From positions 124,001 through 188,000 of the forward strand of contig JAUIFF010000010.1 of assembly GCA_030429545.1 (NCBI GenBank): DNA of 64,000 bases. The letters are read 5' to 3'. Under the pieces are notes generated by a model, which worked only from the letters and a program-made list of their open reading frames with translations, was not told where the DNA came from and searched no databases. Made by a program: the position numbers and the translations under genes. This DNA is from Polyangia bacterium (lineage in GTDB: Bacteria; Myxococcota_A; Polyangia; Nannocystales; Nannocystaceae). Every line of letters starts with the position of its first letter. Position 1 is the first letter of the stretch. Positions 52,422 through 62,038 of the stretch are shown in pieces.

Positions 52422-54590
52422 ATGTTTCGCCTCGCCCTCGCATGTTGTTTGGCATTACCTGTCTTTGCCACCGCTTGTAGCCACCAAGATCGCCAATCGA
52501 CACAGGTTGCAACGGCACCCGTCCTGCCGCTCGACAAGGTTCGGCTCTACGAATCCGGCGTGGGGTATTTCGAACGGGCCGGCAATTTGGATGGGCGTGG
52601 CGCTTCGTTGCCGGTCCCGAGTGCCCACCTAGACGACGCGATCAAAAGCCTCGTTGTGCTCAGTCGCAACGGCTCGGTCGAGGACATCACGTTTGACAGC
52701 CGGCAAAGCCCAGCAGTTGCCCGTGCGCGTGCCGGCCTGCCCCCCGATGTCGATGCCCAAGTCGACCTTCTCGCGCTGCTCAACACCCTCCAGGGTGCCG
52801 AGATCGAAGTCAGCCTGGGTCGTGAACGATTGCGTGGTCGCCTCGTCAACGCCAAGGTTATCAGCCCGGGCGAAGTTGGGTTTATCGACCGTCGGCCCGC
52901 GGTGACCACCGACGAAGGCGATGACAAACCCGCACTCAAACCGAGTAAACAACTCCACCTGTCACTGCTCGACCGCGACGGTACGTTTCGCCGCGTCGAC
53001 CTGGAGTCGCTCGACGGGATTCGCCCGCTCGACCCCGAACGCCGCAAACGCTTTGCCGCCGCACTTGCAGCCCAGGAGTCGACCGTGGGACCTATCGCCA
53101 CCACCATGCGACTGGGCGCGCAGGTCAAGGGCCCCGTCCGGCTCGGTTACCTGGCCGAGGCACCGATCTGGCGCACGACCTTCCGACTCGTCTTCTCACC
53201 TGACCAAAAAGCCACGCTACAGGGGTGGGCGCTGGTCCACAACGACACCGATGAAGATTGGGAGCGCGTCAACCTCGAGCTCGTCAATGGCCGCCCCGAC
53301 TCGTTCATGTTTCCCCTGGCGGCGCCCCGCTACGAACGTCGCGGCCTGCAAACGCCTCCCGACGAACTATCCTCGATCCCCCAACTGTTGGTGACCACCC
53401 CCGACGCCCTGTGGGGAGACTTTGCAGATACATGGGGAGGACTGGCCTCGGGCGGCAGCGCGGGCACGGGCTCTGGGTATGGCCGGGGCTCCGGTCGCGG
53501 GTTTGGTCGCCGTGCGTCTCGCAAGCCGAGGATTCGCTCGGCCAAGGCTGAAGTCAGCGACCTCAACCTCGGCGACCTGGCCAAAGTTGCAGGTGCAACG
53601 GGTGAAGAAACCGAGACGGTCTTTATCTACCGCGCACAAAACCTCCTCAATCTCGCGGCCCACCGCTCGGCCCTCGTTCCATTTTTACACGAATCGATCG
53701 AGGCCTCGCCGATCGTCCGATTTGGCTCATTTAGCGACGAGGCCAGGCATGCCATTCGGGTGGTCAACAACACGCGTAAAACCCTGCCTCCGGGCCCTGT
53801 CAGCATCTTCGCCGACGGCGGGTTTATGGGTGAGGCGTTGCTCGAACGCCTCAAACCGGGCGAGCGCCAGTTTGCCGAAATCGGCGACGACCCCGACACC
53901 GAGCTCGAACGCCTCGATCACAACGGCGAGTCCCAGGGCCATCTCGTCGTGTTTCGCCGCGATGCCCTCGAACAGCACTACAAGCGCACCGAGCAGCACG
54001 AGCTGGTGTTTACCAACCGCAGCGGGCACGAACGCGAGGTCCACCTGGTGTTGGATGTCGGCCGCAATGCCACGGTCGAAGGGGCCGACGGGATCGACTT
54101 TGACTCGACGACCAACCAGCCCCTGGCGATTTTCCGTGTGCCGCCGGGCAAGGGGCAACCGCGCAAGCTCGTCGTCACCCGTGGGCTGCGCATGCGGACA
54201 TCCGTCAGCCAGGTAAGTGTCGAATTGCTCGAGTCCTACGCCGAGATTCCCGGGCTGCCACAGGCGACCCAAACCACGCTCGCACAGGCCATCGTCGTCG
54301 CCCGGGCACGGTATCAAACCCAGGAGCAAGTTGCCGAGCTGCAACGCGAGCACGAAACCGTCACCGGCGACTTGGAACGATTGCGCGAGCATCTCAAGGC
54401 CCTGTCAGATGGTGAGCGTGGCGCGAGTAAACCCCTACTGACGCGACTGCTCGCAACCGAAGACCGGCTTCAGCAAGTCCGCAAACAACAGGCCGAAGCA
54501 GACCGCGCAGAGGCGGCTCAACTCGAAAAACTGCGCAGCGAACTCGAAAAACTCTCCCCGGCCACGCCTGGGGCTGGCGCCACGCCGTGA
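52422..54590 (+). CDS. DUF4139-domain lipoprotein
   Basis: 722 aa from ATG 52422. Lipobox LPVFATAC. The N-terminal beta domain begins DKVRLYESGVGYFERAG. A DUF4139-type beta region (ATTMRLGAQVKGPVRLGYLAEAPIWRTTFRLVF, VHNDTDEDWERVNLELVNGRP) runs through the middle, with a Gly/Arg-rich insert (about 345-370), and a C-terminal coiled coil follows (VAELQREHETVTGDLERLREH). Structural or scaffolding role in the envelope is plausible; no activity is known. Confidence 0.8.
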   Translation: MFRLALACCLALPVFATACSHQDRQSTQVATAPVLPLDKVRLYESGVGYFERAGNLDGRGASLPVPSAHLDDAIKSLVVLSRNGSVEDITFDSRQSPAVARARAGLPPDVDAQVDLLALLNTLQGAEIEVSLGRERLRGRLVNAKVISPGEVGFIDRRPAVTTDEGDDKPALKPSKQLHLSLLDRDGTFRRVDLESLDGIRPLDPERRKRFAAALAAQESTVGPIATTMRLGAQVKGPVRLGYLAEAPIWRTTFRLVFSPDQKATLQGWALVHNDTDEDWERVNLELVNGRPDSFMFPLAAPRYERRGLQTPPDELSSIPQLLVTTPDALWGDFADTWGGLASGGSAGTGSGYGRGSGRGFGRRASRKPRIRSAKAEVSDLNLGDLAKVAGATGEETETVFIYRAQNLLNLAAHRSALVPFLHESIEASPIVRFGSFSDEARHAIRVVNNTRKTLPPGPVSIFADGGFMGEALLERLKPGERQFAEIGDDPDTELERLDHNGESQGHLVVFRRDALEQHYKRTEQHELVFTNRSGHEREVHLVLDVGRNATVEGADGIDFDSTTNQPLAIFRVPPGKGQPRKLVVTRGLRMRTSVSQVSVELLESYAEIPGLPQATQTTLAQAIVVARARYQTQEQVAELQREHETVTGDLERLREHLKALSDGERGASKPLLTRLLATEDRLQQVRKQQAEADRAEAAQLEKLRSELEKLSPATPGAGATP

Positions 54591-54597
54591 GTGACAG

Positions 54598-54651
54598 CAT
54601 GCATGTGCATAGGTTATCCAGGCACAAAAAACATGTATCGGCATGTATATG
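54598..54651. repeat. Cluster of alternating purine-pyrimidine motif copies
   Basis: Within the 125-bp gap between the DUF4139 and OYE genes are CATGCATGTGCAT (54598-54610) and ACATGTATCGGCATGTATATG pieces at about 54631-54651. It is the densest patch of the dispersed motif in the window and could hold regulatory sites for either gene. Confidence 0.45.
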
Positions 54652-54715
54652 AGATTGTCAGTCACCTGATTTTTGCCTGGCAAGTCGCCGCCAAAGTGCG
54701 GTACACAAGCTGGCG

Positions 54716-55816
54716 ATGCACCCAACCGAAACGCTGCTTTCGCCCCTCACGTTGCGCTGTGGCGCAACGCTAAAAAATCGTATTGCCCTCGCCCCACTGA
54801 CCAACCAACAAAGCCACGAAGACGGGCGCCTAAGTGACGACGAGTTCAACTTTTTGGCCCGGCGCGCAGCCTGTGGGTTTGGCCTTGTCGAGACCTGTGC
54901 AAGCCATATCACCCGGACGGGCAAGGGGTTTTCAGGGCAACTCGGAGTCTACAGCGACGACCTGCTTCCAGGCCTTGGTCGCCTCGCCGGTGAAATCGCT
55001 TCTCACGGCGCTGCCGGGCTCGTCCAGCTCTATCACGGGGGTGTGCGCTCGCCGTCCAAGCTCACCGGGGTGCAGCCGGTGAGTGCGAGTGCGTTCACCG
55101 AAGACCACCCAAAATTTGAGCAACCGCGGGCGCTCGGCGAAGACGAAATCCACGACATCATCGCGGCGTTTGTCGCCGCCGCCAAACGCTCACAGGCCGC
55201 GGGTTTTGCCGGGGTCGAGCTCCATGGCGCCCACGGTTACCTGCTCTCACAATTTTTGTCGCGAACCATGAACACGCGCAAGGATCAGTGGGGCGGCACG
55301 TTTGAAGGTCGGGCTCGCTTGTTGCGGGAGGTGACCCGCGCGGTCCGTCGCCAGACCAAACCGGACTTTATTGTGGCGGTCCGGATTTCGCCCGAAGACT
55401 TTGGCTACGCCCACGGTCTCGACCTCGACGAGTCGCTGCAACTCGCCGAGTGGCTGGCCGAAGACGGCATCGACCTCCTGCACCTGTCGCTGTGGGATGT
55501 CCGCAAAAACACGGCAAAGCGTCCACAGGAGCATCCCCTGCCGCTGTTTCGCCTACGTCTCGACAACGCGGTTAAAATCGTCGTCGCCGGTAAAATCTGG
55601 ACGGGCGCCGACGCTGCCCAGGTGCTCGAGCGCGGTGCCGATGTGGTTTCGCTGGGACGGGCGGCAATCCTCAACCCCGACTGGCCACGAAAGTTCGCAG
55701 CCAACAAGGCTTTTGAGCCTGTTCGCGGACCGCTCACGCCGGCGGAGTTTGGGCTACGTGCCGTCAGCCCAACGTTTGTCGATTACCTCCGACGGTTTCG
55801 CCTAGTCGCGGATTGA
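54716..55816 (+). CDS. Old Yellow Enzyme family NADH:flavin oxidoreductase
   Basis: 366 aa, one (beta/alpha)8 barrel without extra domains. FMN/substrate motifs: NRIALAPLTN, the active-site HGAHGYLLSQFLS and NTRKDQWGGTFEGRARLL, and late AGKIWTGADAAQ with DVVSLGRAAILNP. It should reduce activated C=C bonds with NADH or NADPH. The family's common extra FAD/iron-sulphur module is absent. Start ATG 54716; monocistronic, followed by hairpins at 55838-55886. Confidence 0.92.
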   Translation: MHPTETLLSPLTLRCGATLKNRIALAPLTNQQSHEDGRLSDDEFNFLARRAACGFGLVETCASHITRTGKGFSGQLGVYSDDLLPGLGRLAGEIASHGAAGLVQLYHGGVRSPSKLTGVQPVSASAFTEDHPKFEQPRALGEDEIHDIIAAFVAAAKRSQAAGFAGVELHGAHGYLLSQFLSRTMNTRKDQWGGTFEGRARLLREVTRAVRRQTKPDFIVAVRISPEDFGYAHGLDLDESLQLAEWLAEDGIDLLHLSLWDVRKNTAKRPQEHPLPLFRLRLDNAVKIVVAGKIWTGADAAQVLERGADVVSLGRAAILNPDWPRKFAANKAFEPVRGPLTPAEFGLRAVSPTFVDYLRRFRLVAD

Positions 55817-55837
55817 TCACGGCAAAAGCTCACCCAC

Positions 55838-55886
55838 GAGCAGCCTGCGGTTGCTCGCGTATCCCCTCGCAGAAGACTTCTGCGGG
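55838..55886 (+). terminator. Hairpins after the OYE gene
   Basis: CGAGCA-(9 nt)-TGCTCG and then CGCAGAA-GAC-TTCTGCG, flanked by CCCCT and GGGG, follow the stop codon at 55816. No U-tract follows, so terminator strength is uncertain. Confidence 0.4.
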
Positions 55887-56011
55887 GCCGCTTTCATGAC
55901 GCGCAGGTGACTAGTGAGACCTTTACTTCAATACCTGGGCGAGTTGCCACACCGAAGACACCTGTCTTTCGTGCCATACCACGACTTCGGTCGGTAGCCC
56001 CGGCCTTGGTG

Positions 56012-57157
56012 TCAGCTCCGACAGGTCGGCATTGCTTCCCTGGAAAGCCCAGGGGTTGCGAGGTGTGCCGCGAGCAACCCCTCGATGCCGCGGCCGCTGA
56101 CAAACGCTCGCGCCCATTCGCTGACTTCTTCAACCTCGACCTTCAAAATCCCCTTGCGGCGTAGTTCGGTCAACCGTTTGCGTTCGCGCCGGGTCACCAA
56201 GCCATCGAGCACAAAGCCCAAAATCAGGCACAAACCACACAGCCGCTGCAGCCCCTCAGGTGCCGCTTGTAGCCGCTGTGCATAGTCAGGAGGAAGCTCC
56301 TCGAGCCCCTCCACCTCCATCGAATAACTTTCGATCAGCGTCTTCGCCAACACAAAGTGGTTTTGGTGAAAGTCGCGTTTGCTGACGGCAATCAGACGCA
56401 GGGTGTCGTAGAGGAGGTCGTGCTCTGCCCGGGTGGTCGCAACCTCGCGTGGCAGCCTCGTGGCCAGGTGGGCAACGAGCTGCTGCCCCATGATAATCAC
56501 CCGAGCTTCGCGGAGGATAAAGTGCGTCGACCACCCGTTGATCAGCATGTAGATCGGCATGCCGATAAAGTCGAGCACCTCGCGTACGGCGAGCCGTGCC
56601 GACAGCCGCTGCACCACATATTGCAGCAGTTTATTACCGATAAAACCCTTGAGTTTTAGCAGCAGGTTAAACACAAACAGCGCCCCGCGGTTGAGCCCTA
56701 AAAACGGATCGATTCCATACTTGAGTAGCTCGGTGTTTTTTTCTTCGAGGGCTACCCCCAAAAGCTGGCTTGCCTGGCCCTTGTCGGTGTGGGCGGTAAC
56801 AATCCCGGTGGCCACTGCCATTTCGTGGACAGCCCAAATATTGACAAGGACCAAGCAGTAAAGCTCGATCACCATCAACAAAACTCCCCACAATATCTCG
56901 ACCCATGGCAACTCAAACCGAAGGTCCAAAAACGCGATGTCTAGCGGAACCTTATAAAACAACTCTGGGTAGGCGTAGACCGGCAGGTAGTAGGCCAAAA
57001 ACCCGAACACCGCGAGCCCGGCCGCCATCGCTACGGCCACCCGGTGACGGCTGCGAATGAACCGGACCTCCGCTTCGTTGAGCAGGTGTACGGCGTCGTC
57101 GTGTTCAACTTCCCGCACGGGGAGCCGCTCGAAAAAACGCTGGTACAGGGACCGCAT
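56012..57157 (-). CDS. LBF_2804-like membrane protein
   Basis: 381 aa from ATG 57157; the frame is open from GTG 57238 without homology. Two hydrophobic segments near the N-terminus (VAVAMAAGLAVFGFLAYYLPVY and VLLMVIELYCLVLVNIWAV) are followed by a larger helical domain (GIDPFLGLNRGALFVFNLLLKLKGF) and a C-terminal helical region. The general pattern resembles, from memory, the LBF_2804 family; this is moderate confidence. No enzymatic motif was seen. Confidence 0.6.
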   Translation of the reverse strand: MRSLYQRFFERLPVREVEHDDAVHLLNEAEVRFIRSRHRVAVAMAAGLAVFGFLAYYLPVYAYPELFYKVPLDIAFLDLRFELPWVEILWGVLLMVIELYCLVLVNIWAVHEMAVATGIVTAHTDKGQASQLLGVALEEKNTELLKYGIDPFLGLNRGALFVFNLLLKLKGFIGNKLLQYVVQRLSARLAVREVLDFIGMPIYMLINGWSTHFILREARVIIMGQQLVAHLATRLPREVATTRAEHDLLYDTLRLIAVSKRDFHQNHFVLAKTLIESYSMEVEGLEELPPDYAQRLQAAPEGLQRLCGLCLILGFVLDGLVTRRERKRLTELRRKGILKVEVEEVSEWARAFVSGRGIEGLLAAHLATPGLSREAMPTCRS

Positions 57158-57267
57158 GCGCGTTCGTATCTTCGCCGGGGGCGACTGCGTTGGCAAGCCT
57201 TTCGCCCCTTTTCGCGTAGCCGTACCAGGGACCCACAAACGGCCCCACCCGCACTACACTGCACCTG

Positions 57268-57816
57268 ATGGATGCCGACCACGATCCAAACAAGCTGCTC
57301 CAGCGACTGCGTACGGCCTACAAACGATCTCTTGCCGACGGAGCGAAATTTTGGCGGGCGCTCAACCTCCGGGTCTCCCAGGGAACCATTGCGGCATCCG
57401 CCGTGGCCGAGGTCGCCCTCCTTGGCCTCGAGCAAATGTCGGAGTCGGAGCCAACTTCGCTCGGGATGTCGGCCTGTGATGCCCTGCGCCGGCACGGCGA
57501 CGGCCAACACCTCCACCGCTTGCAAGAGCTTCGCCCGCACCTACCTGCGCGTAAGGGGCTACGCGACTGGCGTGTCGATGCCGATCGGGCGCGCGATGTG
57601 CTGGTCGCTCGCCATCAAGGAAAGTGTACATGCACCGTTGATGCAAGGCACCGCGCACCGGTACCGGGTGAGCAGTGGACGATCACCTCGGAGCATACCG
57701 ACCGACAGCGCTACTGTGTGGTCTACGACGTTCGTTGCCGCCAGTGTGGCGCACAGTGGCAGGTCGAGCGTGACGACAGTTACCACTACCCAACGTTTCG
57801 CTGGTCGAAGGCTTGA
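57268..57816 (+). CDS. Uncharacterised protein with C-terminal Cys ribbon
   Basis: 182 aa. The N-terminal 95 residues are helical and charged. The C-terminal 80 residues contain CTCTVDARHR and later DVRCRQCGAQWQVERDD, a possible zinc ribbon (Cys-x-Cys ... Cys-x-x-Cys), and the end HYPTFRWSKA. A stretch of the dispersed motif (GTGTACATGCAC) lies within the Cys part. I recognise no family. The gene faces the LBF_2804-like gene across a 110-bp divergent region. Confidence 0.6.
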   Translation: MDADHDPNKLLQRLRTAYKRSLADGAKFWRALNLRVSQGTIAASAVAEVALLGLEQMSESEPTSLGMSACDALRRHGDGQHLHRLQELRPHLPARKGLRDWRVDADRARDVLVARHQGKCTCTVDARHRAPVPGEQWTITSEHTDRQRYCVVYDVRCRQCGAQWQVERDDSYHYPTFRWSKA

Positions 57817-57889
57817 GCCAGGGTGACGGCCCCAAGCACCCCCAAACAAGGACACCGCGCCCAAAGCCAAGTAGCGTTCACCCCACCGA

Positions 57890-57918
57890 GCCCGTACCGA
57901 CCGGTGCGGGCCCGTTTT
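57890..57918 (+). terminator. Intrinsic terminator between convergent genes
   Basis: GCCCGTACC (57890-57898) pairs with GGTGCGGGC (57903-57911) across a 4-nt loop with one T-G pair, followed by CCGTTTT. It lies between the 182-aa protein gene and the convergent FG-GAP gene (stop at 57936) and probably serves the plus-strand gene. Confidence 0.7.
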
Positions 57919-57935
57919 CGTGGGAGTTTCACACC

Positions 57936-60419
57936 TTACTCGGGGCACAAACCAAATGCATCTGCACCTAAATTGTTGCCCGGATGACAGTCGGCAATCA
58001 GATCCTCCGGATCGACATCGACAAAGATATTGCCCGAGCCCACGAGTTCGGCGGTACACATCACGACCTCGCAATCACCCGGGTTGAGCAGCTTGGTTGT
58101 CTGGGTTTCGCACACAACCATCGCCTCTTCGACCCCCTGGTCGGGCTCGAGTGTTTCGAGGAACTGCACGACCACACCGTCGACCACCGGGTTGGTCCCG
58201 CGATTACACACCTCGGCTTGGAGGTCCTTGGTCCCGCCGCCGAAGTTGCAAAGTTCACCCAGGTCCGTCAACTCTACGGTAAGGTCGGCGATCTGCAGTT
58301 TGCCGACTCCCCCCTGCGAGTTTTGGCGCAGGTTGTTGAGGTCATCGACCAGCCAGTTCTCCTCGAGAATACCAGCCGGCGGCACTTCGACGGAGTCGGT
58401 AATGTGGGTCACCGAGTAGTGATGCTGATTCCACACCGGGCGGGAGTTTGCCCACCGGTCCATCGGGTCGCGGTAGACGATAAAACCCGTACCGGTTTGG
58501 AACGTGCCCGAGTCGGGGAACAACGGGTCGGTTGCCGGGCAGTTGCCATAGGGCGTGCGCGGGACGACGATCTCCGTCGAGAAGTCCCCATCGAGGTCCG
58601 CGATAACCGGGTACTCCATGCCGGTGCCCGACGACGCTGGAGCCGAGAAAATAACCTCGCCGCTCTTGCCGTTATACACACGCACGTAGCACTCATCGCG
58701 GTATACGGCCTCGGCCGCCCCATCGCCGTTAAAGTCGAAAATCGACGATCCTGTGATGTTGGAGCTGAGGTCCTGCGAGGGCTGGATCCAAAGCACCCCG
58801 TCGGGCAGATTTTTTGCCTCTTGCTCGGGTGCTCGGTCACACTGGCCACCGGGGCGCTCAGGCGGACTTTCACCCATCAATGCAGCTACACAGTCCGGGT
58901 CGTAGACCGCGTAGTGCGTCGCACCGGCCGAGGCGACCTCTGGGTGCCCGTCGCCGTCAAAGTCTGAGATTGTAATGGGACCCCCGCGATTGGCCGGAGG
59001 ATTGCCCTCGTAGTACGCAGGAATCGGCCCCCACACCGGCTGGCCACCAAACAGCTTCTGGATGCGGATCTCACCAAATCCGCCGCCAGGGGTTGTGAGC
59101 ACAGCCAACTCTGGCAGTTCGTTGATATCCTGGCCGTTGATCGCCGTGTACAAACCAAAGTCGGCCGCCCCGAGGTGGACATAGGAATAGCTACCGTTAT
59201 CGGGGACAAATCCGGGCTTATCGACCCACTCGTTGGTGTTGGTATCCCAGGTCGCAAACCGACGCTGCGAAAGCAGGTCGATGCTACCGTCGAGGTCAAC
59301 ATCGGCAATTACCGGCATCTGATTCGCCTGGGCGGCATCCCAGGTGTTGAGCAAACAGCCGTTATTGTCAAACACCATCTCACCGACGATAACCTCAGGA
59401 AGGTTGTCATCATTCAGGTCGTGGAGCTGCGGACCATTGAGGATGTTTTGATTGCTGAATGTCAATACAGTGTCGGTGTCGCAGTCGCGCCCGTACCACA
59501 TGCGTTCAAGCTGGGGCTGATCACCGTCAAACACAACCCGCATTGCGTACACGCTCACCGGAGCACTATTGTTGTTGGCACTTTCGCGGTGGTAGGACAC
59601 AAGCTCCGGGTGGCCCCCGTTGGGGACATCACCATCGAGGTCGGCAACTGCCCAGGGCGCAGCATAGGCCGGGCGATTGTCGTCGTTGGGCTCGTCGGCT
59701 CCGCCGGCCCGTAGTTGCTCCGTACAGGTTCGGCCGTCAAACACCCGCAGGGTACCGATGCGGCCAAGGTTCCCCTGCCCCTGCCAGGTTGTGACAATAA
59801 TCGATGGCTGCAGCTTGTCCGGGTCCTTGTCGAGGTTGAGGTCGGCAACGATCGGAGTTGTGTAAATTAGTGTCGACCCACTTGTGGGGTCATTGTTGGG
59901 GTCTTCGACGCCCGACCATTCACATTGAGTTACTGGCGTGACGCCCTCGGGCGTATCCTCCTTGATGCATTCGGGGTCGTTGATGACATCCGGCGGCACC
60001 CCGTAGGGAATGCACTGCCCGTCCATGTCACAATAGGAATCCCCGGGACAATCATCATAGGTTTCACACGTGCCGAGGTCGGGGATACAGACATCGTATT
60101 TGCAGATAAAATCGCCTGGGCAGCCCCCGCAGGGGTCACCCTCGGTGGTCTCCATGGTCGTCGACTCCGTTGGGTCCTCGGTCGTTGACTCCGTTGTAGG
60201 TCCTTCGGTTGTTGTCTCGCTGGTCGTGGTCGTCTCGGCCTGTGTTTCACTGCCCGACCCCTCCCCCGAAGTCGACTCGTCGTCGGTCATGCCCGTCATC
60301 GAGGAGGTTGTCGTTCCCAGCGTGGTCCCCGAGTCGGTTGTCGTCTGCTCCCCACCGCCACAGGCGGACACCAGTACACAAACGGCCGCAAAGCCAGTCA
60401 AGCGCGTTAAAACCTGCAT
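57936..60419 (-). CDS. FG-GAP/VCBS-repeat lipoprotein
   Basis: 827 aa. Lipobox AVCVLVSAC, then about 80 residues of Thr/Glu/Ser linker (TTTSETTTEGPTTESTT). A short Cys-rich module (CGGCPGDFICKYDVCIP) follows. The bulk contains FG-GAP-type calcium-loop repeats (VADLDGDVPNGGHPELVSY, ADVDLDGSIDLLSQ, FDGDGHPEVASAGA, FDFNGDGAAEAVYR, ADLDGDFSTEIVVP). The C-terminus resembles a CARDB/beta-sandwich module with several cysteines. It is probably a surface adhesin or carbohydrate-binding protein. Confidence 0.88.
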   Translation of the reverse strand: MQVLTRLTGFAAVCVLVSACGGGEQTTTDSGTTLGTTTSSMTGMTDDESTSGEGSGSETQAETTTTSETTTEGPTTESTTEDPTESTTMETTEGDPCGGCPGDFICKYDVCIPDLGTCETYDDCPGDSYCDMDGQCIPYGVPPDVINDPECIKEDTPEGVTPVTQCEWSGVEDPNNDPTSGSTLIYTTPIVADLNLDKDPDKLQPSIIVTTWQGQGNLGRIGTLRVFDGRTCTEQLRAGGADEPNDDNRPAYAAPWAVADLDGDVPNGGHPELVSYHRESANNNSAPVSVYAMRVVFDGDQPQLERMWYGRDCDTDTVLTFSNQNILNGPQLHDLNDDNLPEVIVGEMVFDNNGCLLNTWDAAQANQMPVIADVDLDGSIDLLSQRRFATWDTNTNEWVDKPGFVPDNGSYSYVHLGAADFGLYTAINGQDINELPELAVLTTPGGGFGEIRIQKLFGGQPVWGPIPAYYEGNPPANRGGPITISDFDGDGHPEVASAGATHYAVYDPDCVAALMGESPPERPGGQCDRAPEQEAKNLPDGVLWIQPSQDLSSNITGSSIFDFNGDGAAEAVYRDECYVRVYNGKSGEVIFSAPASSGTGMEYPVIADLDGDFSTEIVVPRTPYGNCPATDPLFPDSGTFQTGTGFIVYRDPMDRWANSRPVWNQHHYSVTHITDSVEVPPAGILEENWLVDDLNNLRQNSQGGVGKLQIADLTVELTDLGELCNFGGGTKDLQAEVCNRGTNPVVDGVVVQFLETLEPDQGVEEAMVVCETQTTKLLNPGDCEVVMCTAELVGSGNIFVDVDPEDLIADCHPGNNLGADAFGLCPE

Positions 60420-60518
60420 GGGCCGATGGTAGGCGATCTGTGTACCAGCTGCGAGACATCAAGTTCGCGCCTAGGTGACGCCTGCGCGCATCTATATTCA
60501 GTGTATAATCAATTACGA

Positions 60519-61856
60519 TTACGCGCCAAACGGCTGCTCCAAACTCAATGCCCGCGGACCAAACACCTCGACCCCGCTATCTGTGACCGCCACGATATCT
60601 TCGATTCGCACCCCGTAACGCCCCTGTTCGTAGATTCCTGGCTCATTGGACATGGTCATGCCCGGCTGGAGAACCCGTGGGTTGTTCGGCCGCAGATAGG
60701 GTGCCTCGTGGACCTGCAAGCCAATGCCATGCCCGAGGCGATGGGTAAAGCGGGTGAACCCGGCGCCGTACCCTGCCTCAGAGATGACTGTTCGGGCAGC
60801 TTTGTCGACATCCGCACATGCTACCCCCGGACGGATCTGGGTGAGCGCGGCCGATTGAGCCTGTAGGACGGTATCCCACGCGCGGCGTAGCGAGTCATCA
60901 ACCTTTCCGCAGGCCCAGGTGCGGGTGATATCCGAGCGGTATCCGTGTAGCGAACCGCCGGTGTCAACCAATACCAAGTCTCCCTCACGCAACTGCCGGC
61001 GCTCATGGGTGCCGTGGGGAAACGATGCATTGGGGCCAAACAGTACCAACGACCAGATGTCTTGTAAGCCAGCTTCACGTTGCGCTTGGCCGACGAGTTC
61101 AGCAAATTCATCCTCGCGCATGCCCGGTTCGAGCCGTGCAGCCGCAGCTCGCAAGGCCGCCTTGGTCGCCTCGTTGGCCCTGCGCAGGCGTGCCAGTTCG
61201 GTCGGGGACTTGACCATCCGGCACCCGTCGACAACCTCGCCACCCATCACCACCCGAGCCTTGCCAAGGGCGTTGCGCAGGCCCGCAAAAATGAAGCCAC
61301 GGGCATCGGGATCGACAGCTACGCGACCGGATGTAGCTACATTTAATTTGCGTAGGGCCTGTGCAACTCGAGTGTACGGGGAAACATCTTCTTCCCAGGT
61401 AAACAACTCAACCTCGCCGAGTCGCTCGTTGAGACGACCCTGCTCAAACGCCGGGCCAACCCAAACAGGCGCCCCCCGTGCCGGCAGCACCATGAGTAGA
61501 GGGCGTTCGCTACGACGCCATGGTGTGGGCGCAAAATACCCGTGGGTGGGCCCGGCTTCGACCACCAGTGCAGCTAATTTTGTATCAACAAGTAATTTAC
61601 GGGCGCGTTCGCGTCGCGCTTCCAATTCGCGCTCACCAACCGGTTCGATGCCATCACAAAACCCTTGGAGCTGTTCAAAGCCTGTCGTTGCGACCGGCTG
61701 TGGCGAGGCCGGGGCTGGTTGGGGCACAACGGTCGCCGTCGAGTCTGGGCACGTGTTGGCACATCCACTGAGCCACGCACCGGCGAGCGCCGACATGCCA
61801 GCGAGAAAATGCCGGCGGTTGAAGGGGTTGTTGACTGGCCGTGGAGCTCCCTGCAC
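60519..61856 (-). CDS. Tat-exported M24 aminopeptidase P-like lipoprotein
   Basis: 445 aa from GTG 61856. A twin-arginine signal is visible as NRRHFLAGMSALAG, ending in the lipobox WLSGC, so the folded enzyme is exported and lipid-anchored. The M24 metal ligands are seen as LVDTGGSLHGYRSDITRTW (two Asp), GHGIGLQVHE (His), MTMSNEPGIYE (Glu) and VRIEDIV (Glu). It should release N-terminal residues preceding proline from peptides. It is monocistronic, upstream of an AT-rich stretch. Confidence 0.9.
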   Translation of the reverse strand: MQGAPRPVNNPFNRRHFLAGMSALAGAWLSGCANTCPDSTATVVPQPAPASPQPVATTGFEQLQGFCDGIEPVGERELEARRERARKLLVDTKLAALVVEAGPTHGYFAPTPWRRSERPLLMVLPARGAPVWVGPAFEQGRLNERLGEVELFTWEEDVSPYTRVAQALRKLNVATSGRVAVDPDARGFIFAGLRNALGKARVVMGGEVVDGCRMVKSPTELARLRRANEATKAALRAAAARLEPGMREDEFAELVGQAQREAGLQDIWSLVLFGPNASFPHGTHERRQLREGDLVLVDTGGSLHGYRSDITRTWACGKVDDSLRRAWDTVLQAQSAALTQIRPGVACADVDKAARTVISEAGYGAGFTRFTHRLGHGIGLQVHEAPYLRPNNPRVLQPGMTMSNEPGIYEQGRYGVRIEDIVAVTDSGVEVFGPRALSLEQPFGA

Positions 61857-62038
61857 GACCGCAACACTACGTCACCAAACCGGCAAAGTACAACCGATGG
61901 TCATGTCTATACATAGATTGTCTGGGAGCCCAGACAACCCGTACGAGCCGCGTAACTTAAAGTCGTAAAATCCCCAACGGGCACGCCAGGGTAGCGGACT
62001 CGCCGGTTATGTCGACACACGGACAACCGCGCCTGCGA

